A DNA stretch of 64,000 bases from Serripes groenlandicus (lineage: Eukaryota; Mollusca; Bivalvia; Cardiida; Cardiidae). Both the position numbers and the translations under genes were made by a program. A model generated the notes under the pieces. The model was given only the letters and a program-made list of their open reading frames with translations. It made no database searches and was not told where the DNA came from. The stretch spans positions 33,521,677 through 33,585,676 of the forward strand of contig JASEVX010000007.1 of NCBI GenBank assembly GCA_031761405.1. The letters are read 5' to 3'. Shown one piece after another: positions 45,050-56,124 of the stretch. Every line of letters starts with the position of its first letter. Positions within the stretch are counted from its first letter, which is position 1.

Positions 45050-46543
45050 ATAGGTATAATACTCAATAGCATTTGTACTTAATACATATATTGTTAACAA
45101 CGTCAAAATAAAGTGACATTTGTGGATGTATGTTTGATGTCATCAATGTCAATGAAGATACGTCATAGGTTGGTTATATTCTGAAAATAGGGAAAGTTAA
45201 GGGTAGGGGTTAGATAAGTATCTTCCTCTGGTATAAGAATGTTCTGATAGGATATTATAGACAAGACATGTAGTATAGTATAAGCCAATGTGTGAACTCT
45301 TGAGTAGAAAGAGATAATACTTCTTAAGAGTTTCAAAAAGTACCATATTTTAAATATTTTGTTAGGTAGTTTGCTTTAAATTTCCCATATTGTGCAGGTG
45401 TATAGCCCATTTACAGAACAATTCATAGGAGTAATATATGCCTCCAAGGAAGTACAAATATCAACAACAAATCCAGATGTATGGAGATAAACGCCAAATA
45501 TTGGTTTTAACCCAACAAATGCTGAATTAGGGGGTAGGGGTCAAGAAAGTGTCATTGGGTTGAATATGGATAACAAAACATACTTCTAGTTTATTTCATG
45601 GAATAGCAGGGTAATGCATGATTAAAATAGTGTATCATATGTCCAAAGAAATGAAGGTATGGTGAAGTGACAAGAGAAAATGCATGTTCAGAATTTCAAA
45701 ACAGTCCTGTTTTTTTGGACAAATTTTCAACTGAAAATGCCTTCTCTAGGACAATTATCACATTTATTAACTATTTTTGCCTCAAGAATGTCGGATTGCA
45801 TTGCTATGAATATTTCTGACACAATTTAACTTCTCATTGGAGTAAATTTTGGTGTCTAGTGGCAGGTGGCAAGAAACACGTTTTTGTCCATAATCTGGAA
45901 CAAGGGTTATCATCTTTGAAGGATGATAACTATGACTAAGCTACCACTTGGGAACGGCTATCATGTTGAAATATTACCTAGAGGTATAGTCCCTATCAAA
46001 AAACCTTACTAGAATTTGCCATCTCAGGTGGTACCAAAATCTGGTCTGGCCCATGGACTATTACGATCGTCGCGATATGCTATCACGTTCTGTCACGTTC
46101 CCTTAGGTTATGTTAAGATCTCTCACGATCATGAAGTTCTGTTAAGATCTCCTACGATTTATGGCCACGATTTGAGCAAAATCTCCACGCTTGCAGCACG
46201 ATTGGGTATAAAAAGGCTGGCATATCTTTACTCTACCAAAAACTATAGATGTTTCCTTGTTCAGTGTTGCAAACGTAATGAAGCTTGCAGAGCGTGGATA
46301 CACATCGTGGGAACCGCGCGGGAACTTATCAGAGCGTGTCAAAGCGTGTATGCCTATCGGGATGTTCGTAGTAGAACGTCTCACTGCGTGATGTAATTAC
46401 TCTTGCTATTCAATGTATCTTGACGAATCGTAGTAGAGAGTGATATAGCGTGATAAAAACGTAGTGGCATCGTAGTTAACCTTGAAGGAATCGTGTTTCC
46501 ATGTTCATCAAGATCCCCTACGATGGCGCATCAAGTTCTGTTA

Positions 46544-46786
46544 TGCTACGTTTACACTAGGCCACGATGTCTATGATCTCCACGATTTGAGAGAATCGTG
46601 ATGAGCGTGGGGGGTCGTGATGTCGAATCGTAGTGATCGTGAGGGCACGTGGTGGAATCGTAATGATCGTAAGGATCGTGACAACATTTTTGGCTGTCAA
46701 AAACTTTGCCACGATTATGCCGATTTGAGTTTAAATCTTGAGAGAGCGTGATATAACGTGGGAATCGTAGTAGAGCGTAGTAGACC
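46544..46786. mobile_element. Left half of a second TGCTACG foldback element (X)
   Basis: TGCTACGTTTACACTAGGCC preceded by TTA (46541-46543) begins a 240-bp arm running to GTAGTAGACC. Its inverted partner is not adjacent but at about 48300-48544, outside F1 and beyond element Z. Confidence 0.65.
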
Positions 46787-47015
46787 TTAACCCTTTCCCT
46801 CATATAGACGCTTTCTGACGCCTCTGCAGCAGACGGCTTTTTGAAAACATAGTGTCAAAAAAAGAAATTGCACAAAACGTGCAATTTCTCTTTTGCCACA
46901 ATGTTTTTCACTTTTTGTCATAGGTTATCCATTCAATTATGGAGATTTTCTATGTTTTGACAAAATATGTTCAAAGTCGTCTGCTGCAGAATTGTCGTAT
47001 GAGGGAAAGGGTTAA
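46787..47015. mobile_element. Intact TTAA hairpin MITE, 229 bp
   Basis: TTAACCCTTTCCCTCATATAG to GAGGGAAAGGGTTAA with arms GAAATTGCAC and GTGCAATTTC. It sits between the half-element X and the right arm of F1, so it post-dates them. Confidence 0.9.
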
Positions 47016-47727
47016 CAGACCGTAGTCGAGCGTATCAGAACTTGATGCGCCATCGTAGGAGATCTTGATGAACTTAGAAACACGATTCCTTCAAGGTTCA
47101 CTACGATGTCACCACGTTTCTATCACGCTCTATCACTCTCTACTACGATTCGTCAAGATACATTGAATAGCAAGTGTAATTACATCATGCTGTGACACGT
47201 TCTGCTACGAACATCCCGATAGGCATACACGCTTTGACACGCTTTGCTAAGTTCCCGCGCGGTTCCTACGATGTGTATCCACGCTCTGCAAGCTCCATTA
47301 CATTTGCAACACTGAACAAGGAAACATCTATTGTTTTTGGTAGGTGAAAAATATGCCAGCCTTTTTATACCCAATCGTGCTGCAAGCGTGGAGATTTTGC
47401 TCAAATCGTGGCCATAAATCGCAGGAGATCTTAACAGAACTTCGTGATCGTGAGAGATCTTAACATAACCTAACGGAACGTGACAGAACGTGAAAGCATA
47501 TCGTGGCGATCGTAACAGAACTTAAGAGAACGTGATTAAAATCGTGGCAAATCTTGACCAGAGTCGTGTTGGCTTCGTAACAAAACGTACTGAGAGCGCA
47601 GGAAAGCGTAGCAAAACGTAGAGAAAGAAAAACTGATAAAATAAAACGTGGAGCTCGACGATTTTTTTTAATCGTGGACATCGTAGACATCGTGGCCTAG
47701 TGTAAACGTAGCATTAGGCTCGGTTAA

Positions 47728-48291
47728 TGGCCCTATTCCACTACGACCACGAATCCCACGAATCACCAAAAATAGCTAAATTTTAGGATTCGTAGATGGA
47801 TCGTAATCATTTCGCGAAGTTCTTAACTCATTCGTATATATTCGTAGTCGGTTCTTGCAATTCTTGAGCGATCGGGAATTCGTGACAAAAGTTTTGAACT
47901 GTTCAAAGTTTTGGCCCCGAACTCCACGATTAAAAAAATCGTAGCTTATTCGTAACAACTTCGTAGTGCGTTCTTGGGCATCGTAACTGAAACGTAATCG
48001 ATTCGTAGGTAATCCCACAGAATATGTATTCGTACCTGATTCGTACATGCATTCGGTGTGTTCTTAGCGTAGTCGTAACTGATTCCTAACGTCCGGGCAG
48101 TATTCGTAATAGATTCTTATACATCGTAGTCAATTCTCGCGGGACTCCAGCCGAACCAAATATATGTATCGTAAATGAATCGTCACGAATTAGACCAGAA
48201 AATTTGCAAAATATCACGAATCCTCCCGAATCCTAAAATTTAGCCACTTTTGGTGATTCGTGGGATTCGTGGTCGTAGTGGAATAGGGCCA
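47728..48291. mobile_element. Foldback element Z, TGGCCCTATTCC termini, TAA TSD
   Basis: TGGCCCTATTCCACTACGAC and its complement flank 564 bp, with TAA at 47725-47727 and 48292-48294. The arms of at least 65 bp include ACGAATCCCACGAATCACC. The interior is a degenerate string of ATTCGTA words, analogous to the ACGAT words of F1 and X. Confidence 0.8.
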
Positions 48292-48299
48292 TAAGGTAT

Positions 48300-48544
48300 G
48301 TTAAGGTCTACTACGCTCTACTACGATTCCCGCGTTCTATCACCCTCTTTCAAGATTTGGCGTCAAATCGGCATAATCGTTGCCAAAAATTTGACAGCAA
48401 TTATTTTTGTCACGATCCTTACGATCATTACGATTCCGCCATTCCCTCACGATCACTACGATTCGACCCCACGACCCCCACGCTCATCACGATTCTCTCA
48501 AATCGTTGAGATCGTAGACATTGTGGCCTAGTGCAAACGCAGCA
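48300..48544. mobile_element. Right half of foldback element X
   Basis: GGTCTACTACGCTCTACTAC to CTAGTGCAAACGCAGCA is the inverted partner of 46544-46786 and is followed by TTA (48545-48547). Confidence 0.7.
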
Positions 48545-48547
48545 TTA

Positions 48548-49150
48548 GTTTAAAAAATAATTAATATTTTGCTCTTAAATATAATATTTCATACGTTTTC
48601 ACTGATTTTTTTCACTGAAATTTATTTCTTAAGGAAAACAATTAAAAGTTAGTATGCAGAACATTTCATTTTAAAACTTCACCTTATTAGGATCGCCAAC
48701 TTAACTATGAACCAATCAAAACGTTTCATTTCCTTTATTTCTTCGACATTCTTCATTAAATACAACATTTGATTGGTCTACAATCTAGATCATTTGTTTA
48801 ACATCTAGGTCAAAACTGAGGTTAAACAGCTATCGCCGAAAAAAAGAGAAAGATCAATGTGTGAGATTTTAGTACATATTTTGGTAGTTTTAAGAATGAA
48901 CTTGAATAATTTGGTTTGTTGGGACAGAGCTATAGCCAAAAACGCCATAATGGTCGTCTGTGGAAAATGAATTGCTTCCACCTGACGTTTGTCTGTATAA
49001 ATGAATGTATTGGAAGAAACTTCGTTTGGAGTTTTCGAGATACCCGGTTATTGTAACGACCTGGGCAATTGACACAGAAGGCGTGAGTTGGAATCCCTAT
49101 ATGTTTGATGACTGACTATAACTTATTACATTCGTCTTGAATCCCTTGAC
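48548..49150. other. Gene-free stretch
   Basis: No repeat family of the window and no exon is recognised in this AT-rich sequence. Confidence 0.3.
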
Positions 49151-49290
49151 TTAACCCTTTCCCACATACAACGCATCTGCTGCAGACGACTATGGGAAAC
49201 TCTGGAAAATCTCTATGAATGAAAGTTTAAAAATTGAATAGAGTTGAAAATATTGTGGCAGAAGAAGAAATTGCTCGTTTTGAGGAATCA
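49151..49290. mobile_element. TTAA MITE, right half lost
   Basis: TTAACCCTTTCCCACATAC and GCTGCAGACGAC to GAAATTGCTCGTTTTGAG; the second hairpin arm is replaced by unrelated sequence. Confidence 0.65.
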
Positions 49291-49735
49291 GAACAATTCA
49301 GACATGGACAAATTGTCACATAAAGCATCTATGTTTATTGATAATATTAGATGCCCTATAAATGTAGTTTGTATACAGTTATATAGTATTTTCATATTGT
49401 ACATGGGAGTACGATATTCGAAGTCTATTGGTGGAGCGAATTGTGTCCGTGCCATTTATTTGGATCTGAGAAGAGATCGCTAGTGTCGCAACCTGCAACC
49501 AAAAATATACGCGAAACGTCCGTTTACCACTATGAGAAGGGTGAAAACATATCTACGGCCAAACCTTACCACCGGTAGAAAATTCGGACTTGGTTTGATG
49601 AACATTCACCGTGATCGTGACATAAACACTGATTTAGTGATAGATGTGTTTGCTAGAAGAAAGGAGCGACGACTAGCCCTTCTATTTCGCGTGTAGGCTT
49701 TAAAAAGGTACCTAATATGAATCATCTGAATGTAC

Positions 49736-49978
49736 AGTACAACCTCGTTGGCTCGAACATGGGAAAGGTCGAACACCCTGGAAAACTCGAACTCCTCCCT
49801 CGGTCCCGGCCAAACCCTCATACAATTAATGTTTTTTTAACCTGAAAAACTCGAACCTGCTCTTTCGAATTATCGAACTAAAACACGGTCCCTTCGGCTA
49901 CATTAAAGCACAAAGTACTGATAGGTCGAACTATAAACTTGGTCCCTTCGAGTTCATGTCTTCGAGGTTTCACTTTTG
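49736..49978. mobile_element. Possible pogo-like non-autonomous element
   Basis: CAACCTCGTTGGCTCGAAC near the left and GTTCATGTCTTCGAGGTT near the right are loosely inverted, with several TCGAAC words inside. It resembles the CAGTCGAACCTCG ends of 9992-10438, but the terminus is imperfect. Confidence 0.4.
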
Positions 49979-49994
49979 TTGAAGTGACAGTCAA

Positions 49995-50650
49995 TGTTAG
50001 AAAATATAAATTCCGAATTCTGCAAATGTTTTAAGGGTATTTTGTGTATACATGCCCTACATAACGGTATTAAGTAGGCTCATTGAGATATTGTGAAATA
50101 TACGCCAGAAGTCACCTGAGCCCTTATAGACGAATTTTTTTCCCGGGGGAGCATGCCCCAGAAAAAATAAATTCCAAATGCTGTAAATGATTTAAGGCTA
50201 TTTTGTGTACATGTATATATGTCGTACATAACGGTATCAAGTAGGCTCATTAAGATATTGTGAAATGTACGCCAGAAGTCACCTGAGCCCATATAGATGA
50301 ATATTTTTCCCGGGGGAGCATGCCCCAGAAAAAATAAATTCCAAATGCTGTAAATGATTTAAGGCTTTTTTGTGTATATATGCCGTACATAGAGGTATCA
50401 AGTAGGCTCATTAAGATATTGTGAAATGTACGCCAGAAGTCACCTGAGCCCATATAGATGAATATTTTTCCCGGGGGAGCATGCCCCAGAAAAAATAAAT
50501 TCCAAATGCTGTAAATGATTTAAGGCTTTTTTGTGTATATATGCCGTACATAGAGGTAGCAAGTAGGCTCATTAAGATATTGTGAAATGTACGCCAGAAG
50601 TCACCTGAGCCCATATAGACGAATTTTTTTTCCCGGGGGAACATGCCCCC
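49995..50650. repeat. 161-167-bp tandem array, about 4 units
   Basis: TCCCGGGGGAGCATGCCCC-type starts occur at 50141, 50308, 50469 and 50631 (167, 161 and 162 bp). Each unit has GCTGTAAATGATTTAAGGC and ATATTGTGAAATGTACGCC. Repeating minus-strand frames are a consequence. The right edge GGAACATGCCCCCGGACC resembles 59134-59155. Confidence 0.9.
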
Positions 50651-51379
50651 GGACCTCCCTAGAATGGTGCGTAGTCCATATTTCGACCCAGTTACGCCCC
50701 TGTTTTGAAAGTAGAAGGAAGCAGGCTTAGCTACCTATATCTGAACATGATTGGTTGACCTCTGTTGCATAAATATTAGACCAAAATATGCTATAATGTC
50801 ACTTTAAAGCACGGACCTATGCGGAGACAATTTGAGAATGTAACAGTGGAGAAGTTCCTCACAAACTTACCAGACCCATCCTATACACCGGTTCAAATTA
50901 CTTAATCTTTCCCCGACCTAGGTCCAACATTTATAAGTAGAATTAGCGACAGGCGTCATGAGTCATGCATGAAGAGGTTGAGCGCCAAGGAGGGCAGTCA
51001 TCACCGGGGATCCGGGGATCGAACCCACGACCCCCCCCCCCCCCCCCCCCCCCACCCCGAGGCGCTAAAGCTAAACTGGCCATGGTTGATATCCTGATAA
51101 AATGAAATTCAGCAATCTATATGTCTTTTTATCTACTAATTTGAGTCTGGAGCGTAGAAAAAACTGCATTCCTTTTTTAGTCAAGATTTGAACGTTTTCC
51201 TATTTAAACACATAAAGTTCGTGCAAAATCATTTCATAATGTCAGGCGCATAGCTGCCTATACGCGAGTACGCGGTTGAATCCACATGATTCTGACACAC
51301 AAAAAAACGTTGCAGTATGCGTACTTGACTACATGCTCATATCAAACAGTCCTTGCCGTTTCTATACTAAATTATAATA
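50651..51379. other. Gene-free stretch
   Basis: It includes GGGGATCCGGGGATCGAACC next to a C23 tract (51031-51053), perhaps a degraded tRNA-derived SINE head. Nothing else is recognised. Confidence 0.35.
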
Positions 51380-52075
51380 GCCCTTATAGCATATGCGGCC
51401 CCGGCTCACATTTCCCCGGCCAGCAGCTGAGTGCTAGCTTGAAACAAAGCCAGCACTTCGCCATAAGCGCGGGTAGACGGCGGGACCTGCATTGTAGCAT
51501 GTGCGGCCCCGGCTCACATTTCCCCTGCCAGCAGCGTAGTGCTCGCTTGAAACAATGCCAGCACTTTGCCGTAAGCGCCGGTAGACTTCGGGATCTGCCT
51601 TATAGCAAATTCGGGCCCGGCTCAGATTTCCCCTAACAGCAGCGGAGTGCTCGCTTGAAACAGGGCCAGCACTTCGCCGTAAGCGCGGGTAGACGGCGGG
51701 ACCTGCCTTATAGCATATGCGGCCCGGCTCACATTTCCCCTACCAGTAGCGGAGTGCTCGCTTGAAACAATGCCAGCACTTCGCCGTAAGTGCGGGTAGA
51801 CGGCGGGACCTGCCTTATAGCATATGCGGCTCCGGCTCTCATTTCCCCTACCAGTAGCGGAGTGCTCGCTTGAAACAATGCCAGCACTTCGCCGTAAGTG
51901 CGGGTAGACGGCGGGACCTGCCTTATAGCATATGCGGCTCCGGCTCACATTTCCCCTACCAGCAGCCGAGAGCTCGCTTGAAACAAGGCTAGCACTTCGC
52001 CGTAAGCGCGGGTAGACGTCGGGACCTGCCTTTTATGCGGCCCCGGCTCATATTTTCCCGACCATCAGCCGAGTG
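51380..52075. repeat. 108-bp GC-rich satellite, about 6.5 units
   Basis: GCGGCCCCGGCTC-type starts occur at 51395, 51503, about 51611, 51719, 51826, 51934 and 52037. Each unit contains AGTGCTCGCTTGAAACAA and GGGTAGACGGCGGGACCTGC. As 108 is a multiple of three, a 36-residue repeating minus-strand frame results. Confidence 0.92.
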
Positions 52076-52310
52076 CTCCCCTTATACACGCGGCGGACTC
52101 TGCGAGAAATCCGCCTACTAAAGGCCGGCGTTCCACTCCCGTGACACACAACGAATAGTGTTCCACTCCGCTGACAGGGACCTCTTGGCTCGAGTGCTCC
52201 CCTAATACACGTGGCGGACTCTGCATGAAAACCGCCTACTAAAGGCCGGCGTTCCACTCCCGTGACAAGAGAAAAGGGTTCCACTCCTGTGACAAAACAA
52301 TAGATCTGAG
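52072..52310. repeat. 121-bp tandem duplication
   Basis: GAGTGCTCCCC begins units at 52072 and 52192, each with CTAAAGGCCGGCGTTCCACT. It abuts the 108-bp array and shares GAGTGCTC with it. Confidence 0.85.
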
Positions 52311-54017
52311 TATTATTAACATAATCGGGGCTTGTATTTGTTTGCTATTTTAGCTGTATTTCCGGGGGTCATTCTCTGTTAGCATTTGCAAAGAACGCAT
52401 TTTGTTCGGGAAATTTCAACAGTATACTTCGTTTCCATGACAACGGAGCACCATATACAGACCGGTTAACATATTTTGTTCTGAATAGTTGATGACAACT
52501 TTTGAGAACAGTTTAAACAGAATCCGTGACAATGAGTGCCGAAAGAGTTTAAATGCTTACAGAGAATATGTCTTATATAATACGATAATATCATAGCATG
52601 TAACCTTTTCCCACAAAGAAATCTAAATCAACGGAAAATCCGCAACCGTAGACTTTGAAAACATGTAAGTAAAAATAGGAATCATCTCTAAAAATGAAAA
52701 TAAATAACTGAGAAGAAAAATCGGCTAGTGCGGATTGGTCAAAGTTCGTCTGTAAGTTCATGGGGAAAAGTTTTAACCCTTTTCCACATGCAGACGCATT
52801 TTGACGAAATAGCAGTAGACGACTTTTGAAAACATTGTGGCCAAAGGTGAAATTGCTCATGGTGAACACAATGTTCTCAACTTGATTTAACAAACAAACT
52901 ATCATTTATGGAGATTTTTCATGTTTTTGTCACTATGTTTTCAAAGTCGTCTGCTGCAGATTTGTTGTATGAGTTAAGGACGTTATCCGCGTCTGGAGAT
53001 TTTTGGATGTTATTCCCACCCTGATGTGGCATCAAGTTATACTTACGTACAACTACTGGGGCTACACTTCTAGTGTTTTGTCTTTATATTCATTTCGGTA
53101 TATAAACTCAAACTCGGACACAATCTACTTTAGTCGAGATATGTCTACCGGCCCAAACCAAACACAAAGCAAAATTAGAAAGGAAAAAAAACCAGGTAAA
53201 TCTAACTGGAATATATAATGTAACACATTATAAAAGAGACTTTCGTCTTTCTAGTGACTAAAGCATAAGCATACCTAATTAGTTTTGTATGACATTTCTA
53301 TTCGTTTTGGCTCATTAGACAGTTGAATTTTTATATATTTAACAATTAGATGGACAGAAAAGATTGCGTATGCACGACTTCAGCAATGTCTTTATTGTTC
53401 GTAGCTGCAACATGACCTCAAAAGCACCAGACATGGTCCATATATGTATCTTAATCTGTTTTTAAATCAATAACCTTGTATTTGTAGACATCTTCGAATT
53501 GAAGCACATGATGAAAAAATAATATCTGAACAAATACAGTTTGATCAACGGATAAATGCATGACTGGGTAAAAAAGTAGAGTATCTTCATTATTGGCATT
53601 TCTCCTTTTACAGTATTGTTTTTCAAACGCCAGCCTTATCGTGCGAAAAAAGGGTTGACCCTTTATCTAAAACAAAAGGCATTTAACGACACTGCAGCAG
53701 AATACTTTTGAAAACACTATCGGAAAGTAGAAAGTGTTGATAAATACAAATAAAATAAATCCCTTGCCGACTATGATTTTAACTCTGGTTTCAAAATTTA
53801 TTTTTTATTTTTAACACACCAAATTTGTGGATCACGTTACACCAGTATAGAGCCGTCTGACCAGGCGCTATATGCTGTTGAATGTACACATCAACATTGT
53901 ATCTTGGTTTTCCTAAATTGGACTATGGAGTCTTTCAATTGCAATGTTTTGACAAGTCAAATTTAAAACTTCAGCATTGAAATAGTGAAAGATGTAGACA
54001 TTTTCCTCGTATGCATT
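52311..54017. other. Gene-free stretch with MITE relics
   Basis: A diverged MITE lies at about 52601-52772 and a better one at 52773-52979 (TTAACCCTTTTCCACATGCA to GTCTGCTGCAGATTTG). A fragment lies near 53655-53740 (CACTGCAGCAGAATAC). No exon was recognised. Confidence 0.5.
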
Positions 54018-54247
54018 TTGAATCTTTCCAACATACAACAAATCTGCAGCAGTCGACTTTGAAAACATCTAGTCAAAACTTTAAAAACAATTCTATAAAT
54101 GAAGGTATAGTGATTTAACAGAGTTAAAAACATTGTGGCAAAAGGAGAAAGTGATCGTTTTGAGCAATTTCTAATTGTGTCACAATGTTTTCAAAAGCCG
54201 TCTGCTGTAGAGGCGTCAGAAAGAGTCTGTATGTAGGAAAGGGTTAA
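54018..54247. mobile_element. TTAA hairpin MITE
   Basis: CAACAAATCTGCAGCAGTCG at the left and GTATGTAGGAAAGGGTTAA at the right; the left TTAA is lost. A further fragment is at about 54480-54600. Confidence 0.7.
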
Positions 54248-54796
54248 ATTAAAGCAGACGATCCAAAAACTACTATATCAGGTAAGCGACGAAGATAGTA
54301 CTTTGAGATCAAAAACATCATGCACCAGGTGCGTCGCAGGTAACTAGGTTGATCTCCAATGTTATCTTGGAAACTCGAGGTGCCTCCACCTTTTCCCTGA
54401 TTGGATACTTTAGTCGTGTATGCTTTCAAATCGTATGATAGAAAACACCAGAAACATTGAGGGGTATAATTTTGAAAAGGAGTTGAATACATGGCAGAAA
54501 ACAGAGGATTTGCTCATTATGAGTTATTTCACTTTCTTTCCCCCAAAAATGTTTTCAAAATGTGTCTGCTAAGGCGTTAACAATAACATGTATCAGGACA
54601 AGGGTCAAACAAACCGTACTGAAGGTACTGAAAGTCGTAGTACGTAGTAAAGATTCGATAAATATGGCACTGTATTTGACCAAGTGGACGCGGACACCCC
54701 GGAAAACATTCCTGTTTATGGCTGCACTGATCTGTTGACATTTGTATCGAAAAAACAGAGGTTTTGTTACACCAAAACTTGAACGTTAAACACCGG

Positions 54797-54802
54797 TATA
54801 AA
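54797..54802 (+). promoter_or_regulatory. egl: Candidate TATA box of the Egalitarian gene
   Basis: TATAAA lies about 50 bp before a strong splice donor. A start site about 25-30 bp downstream would give a 5' UTR exon of roughly 20 nt. Inference from spacing only. Confidence 0.4.
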
Positions 54803-54824
54803 CATCATCCTTCGTCTTGAAGAG

Positions 54825-54847
54825 AAAGTCTGCTCGCCACGTCAGAG
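54825..54847 (+). other. egl: Candidate non-coding first exon
   Basis: GCTCGCCACGTCAGAG is followed by GTAAGCG (intron from 54848), a near-consensus donor. No ATG lies between the TATA box and the donor. The start is set by the TATA box and is approximate. It would splice to the acceptor at 55938 or 55955. Confidence 0.45.
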
Positions 54848-55378
54848 GTAAGCGTTTTAAAAAAATGTTTCATTTGAATCTTTTTAAATATTGATTATAA
54901 GAAATATCCATGCGCGTTATTTGAGCTTTGTATATATCTTTTAGTATAATATGACATACTTGGACTTCAAAGAATTTTAGTTACATTCTTCTGAAACAAA
55001 AAAGAAGAACATGCTTGTGTGTTCAGGATACTAGTCACATTTTGTATCGTCCGAGTGCCGACACACTGGAAACAATGGTAGCCGACTGTCTTACGAATTT
55101 GAGTCCATCAGCAAATTATGTACCGAAAAAAATTGGCCAATAAGATCATGGTATTTCATTTATAAGGATTTAAGTAATGTCAACTTCAATTACTTGAACA
55201 AGTGTAGACTTTGAAATACATGAACATATAGAATCGAGCTTGATTTTCCGTATTTTTTTGCTATCATTTATTATCATCATTAATATTACTCCCATATCCT
55301 CATCAAGCTGAGAGAAATGGACAAGCATGAAAGCATTTTTAAATAAAATATCTTCATCATTGTAACCAAACATCTCGA

Positions 55379-55981
55379 TCTATATTCTCAAACATAATTA
55401 CGTCTTCTCAACTATTTCTTTATTTAAATGTACACCGTCACTCCAGAAAAAATGTCGGGTGCATGGCATTTTGATTTCTACATATCTATATATATAATAT
55501 ATCCAAAATTTCTCAAAAAAGTAACACTTATATGTGCGATATGTATAAGATAAGGCTTATACTTAATAATAAATCTTCCACGGCACTTAAACTATCTTCC
55601 TCTTTCGTAACAAATTGTTTTATTGTGAGAAGTAATCTATTGCAATAGATTTTCATTATACATGTATTTTATATTCACATAAATGTTTGCATTTTATAAC
55701 CATGTTTAACCATTCGGTCATTACCATTTATTGTAAATGCGTTTGTGCCAATAAAATATTGTTGTCTATATTGTTGTCTATATATTCTCAAACATAATTA
55801 CGTCTTCAACTACTTCTTTATTTAAAGGTACGCCGTCATGTCTGGTGCCTGGCATTTATATATATATATAGCATAACCAAATATCTATATATATATTCTC
55901 AAACATAATTACGTCTTTCACTACTTCTTTATTTAAAGGTACACCGTCACTCCAGAAAAAAATGTCGGGTGCGTGGCATTT
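55379..55981 (+). repeat. Three copies of the acceptor and start-codon region
   Basis: TTCTCAAACATAATTACGTC, then TTTCTTTATTTAAA, then CACCGTCACTCCAGAAAAAA and an ATGTC-GG-TGC-TGGCATTT start recur at about 55385-55473, 55788-55855 and 55896-55981. The first two copies break off after about seven codons into TATATA or unrelated sequence; only the third continues into the exon. Confidence 0.85.
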
Positions 55982-56124
55982 AGATGAGGTACCAATGTTT
56001 GAATTGTACAGAAACATCAACATGTCGCCAAACCCGTTCATAATCGACACCCAGGGAGATGATGAAGATAGTGATGATGACTCCGTTTTCAAATTTCCGC
56101 CCCTGAAAAAGTATTCAAGGAACG
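55962..56124 (+). CDS. egl: First coding exon of the Egalitarian homolog (predicted)
   Basis: ATG at 55962 follows a pyrimidine-rich acceptor (TTCTTTATTTAAAG, 55938, or CCAG, 55955). It opens 54 codons and one base, ending at GGAACG|GTGCGT. The peptide starts MSGAWHLDEVPMFELYR and has an acidic run (Gly-Asp-Asp-Glu-Asp-Ser-Asp-Asp-Asp) followed by a basic FPPLKKYSRN segment. The exon leaves one base, G, of a codon. The large exon at 59553 needs exactly one leading base to make GGA (Gly), so the junction stays in frame. Without splicing the frame would stop at 56192. The assignment to Egalitarian rests on order, strand and phase, not on recognisable homology of this segment; an independent small gene is the alternative. 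The start is supported by its conservation in the two partial upstream duplicates. Confidence 0.6.

Larger units (their letters stand above)
41288..46060. mobile_element. Element K with about 640-bp inverted arms, inserted in F1
   Basis: TAGTCCATGGGCC begins the element and GGCCCATGGACTA ends it, with TTA at 41285-41287 and 46061-46063. The right arm of F1 (revcomp of about 47470-47520) gives the empty site. The arms 41288 to about 41960 and about 45395 to 46060 match as inverted repeats (for example CAAGTGGTAGCTTAGTCA versus TGACTAAGCTACCACTTGGG). Between the arms lie a decayed retrotransposon and a short acidic exon. No transposase was recognised. Confidence 0.7.
41067..47713. mobile_element. 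Long foldback element F1, TGCTACG termini, TTA TSD
   Basis: TGCTACGTTTACACTAGGCC at 41067 has its complement ending at 47713, and TTA flanks both sides (41064-41066 and 47714-47716). Apart from insertions, the element is two arms of about 700 bp: 41067-41287 plus 46061-46543 on the left, and about 47025-47713 on the right. The arms are composed of degenerate ACGAT, CGTAG and TCACG words rather than coding sequence. A 4.8-kb element is inserted in the left arm. TTA duplications suggest the PIF/Harbinger type; the word structure recalls foldback elements. Confidence 0.7.

Noticed and set aside
50080..50644. Three similar minus-strand open frames of about 70 codons
   Set aside because: Each is the same segment of the 161-167-bp tandem array.
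51622..51948. 108-codon minus-strand open frame with repeating 36-residue units
   Set aside because: The 108-bp satellite is a multiple of three, so the frame is expected by chance. There are no splice signals, start context or domain.
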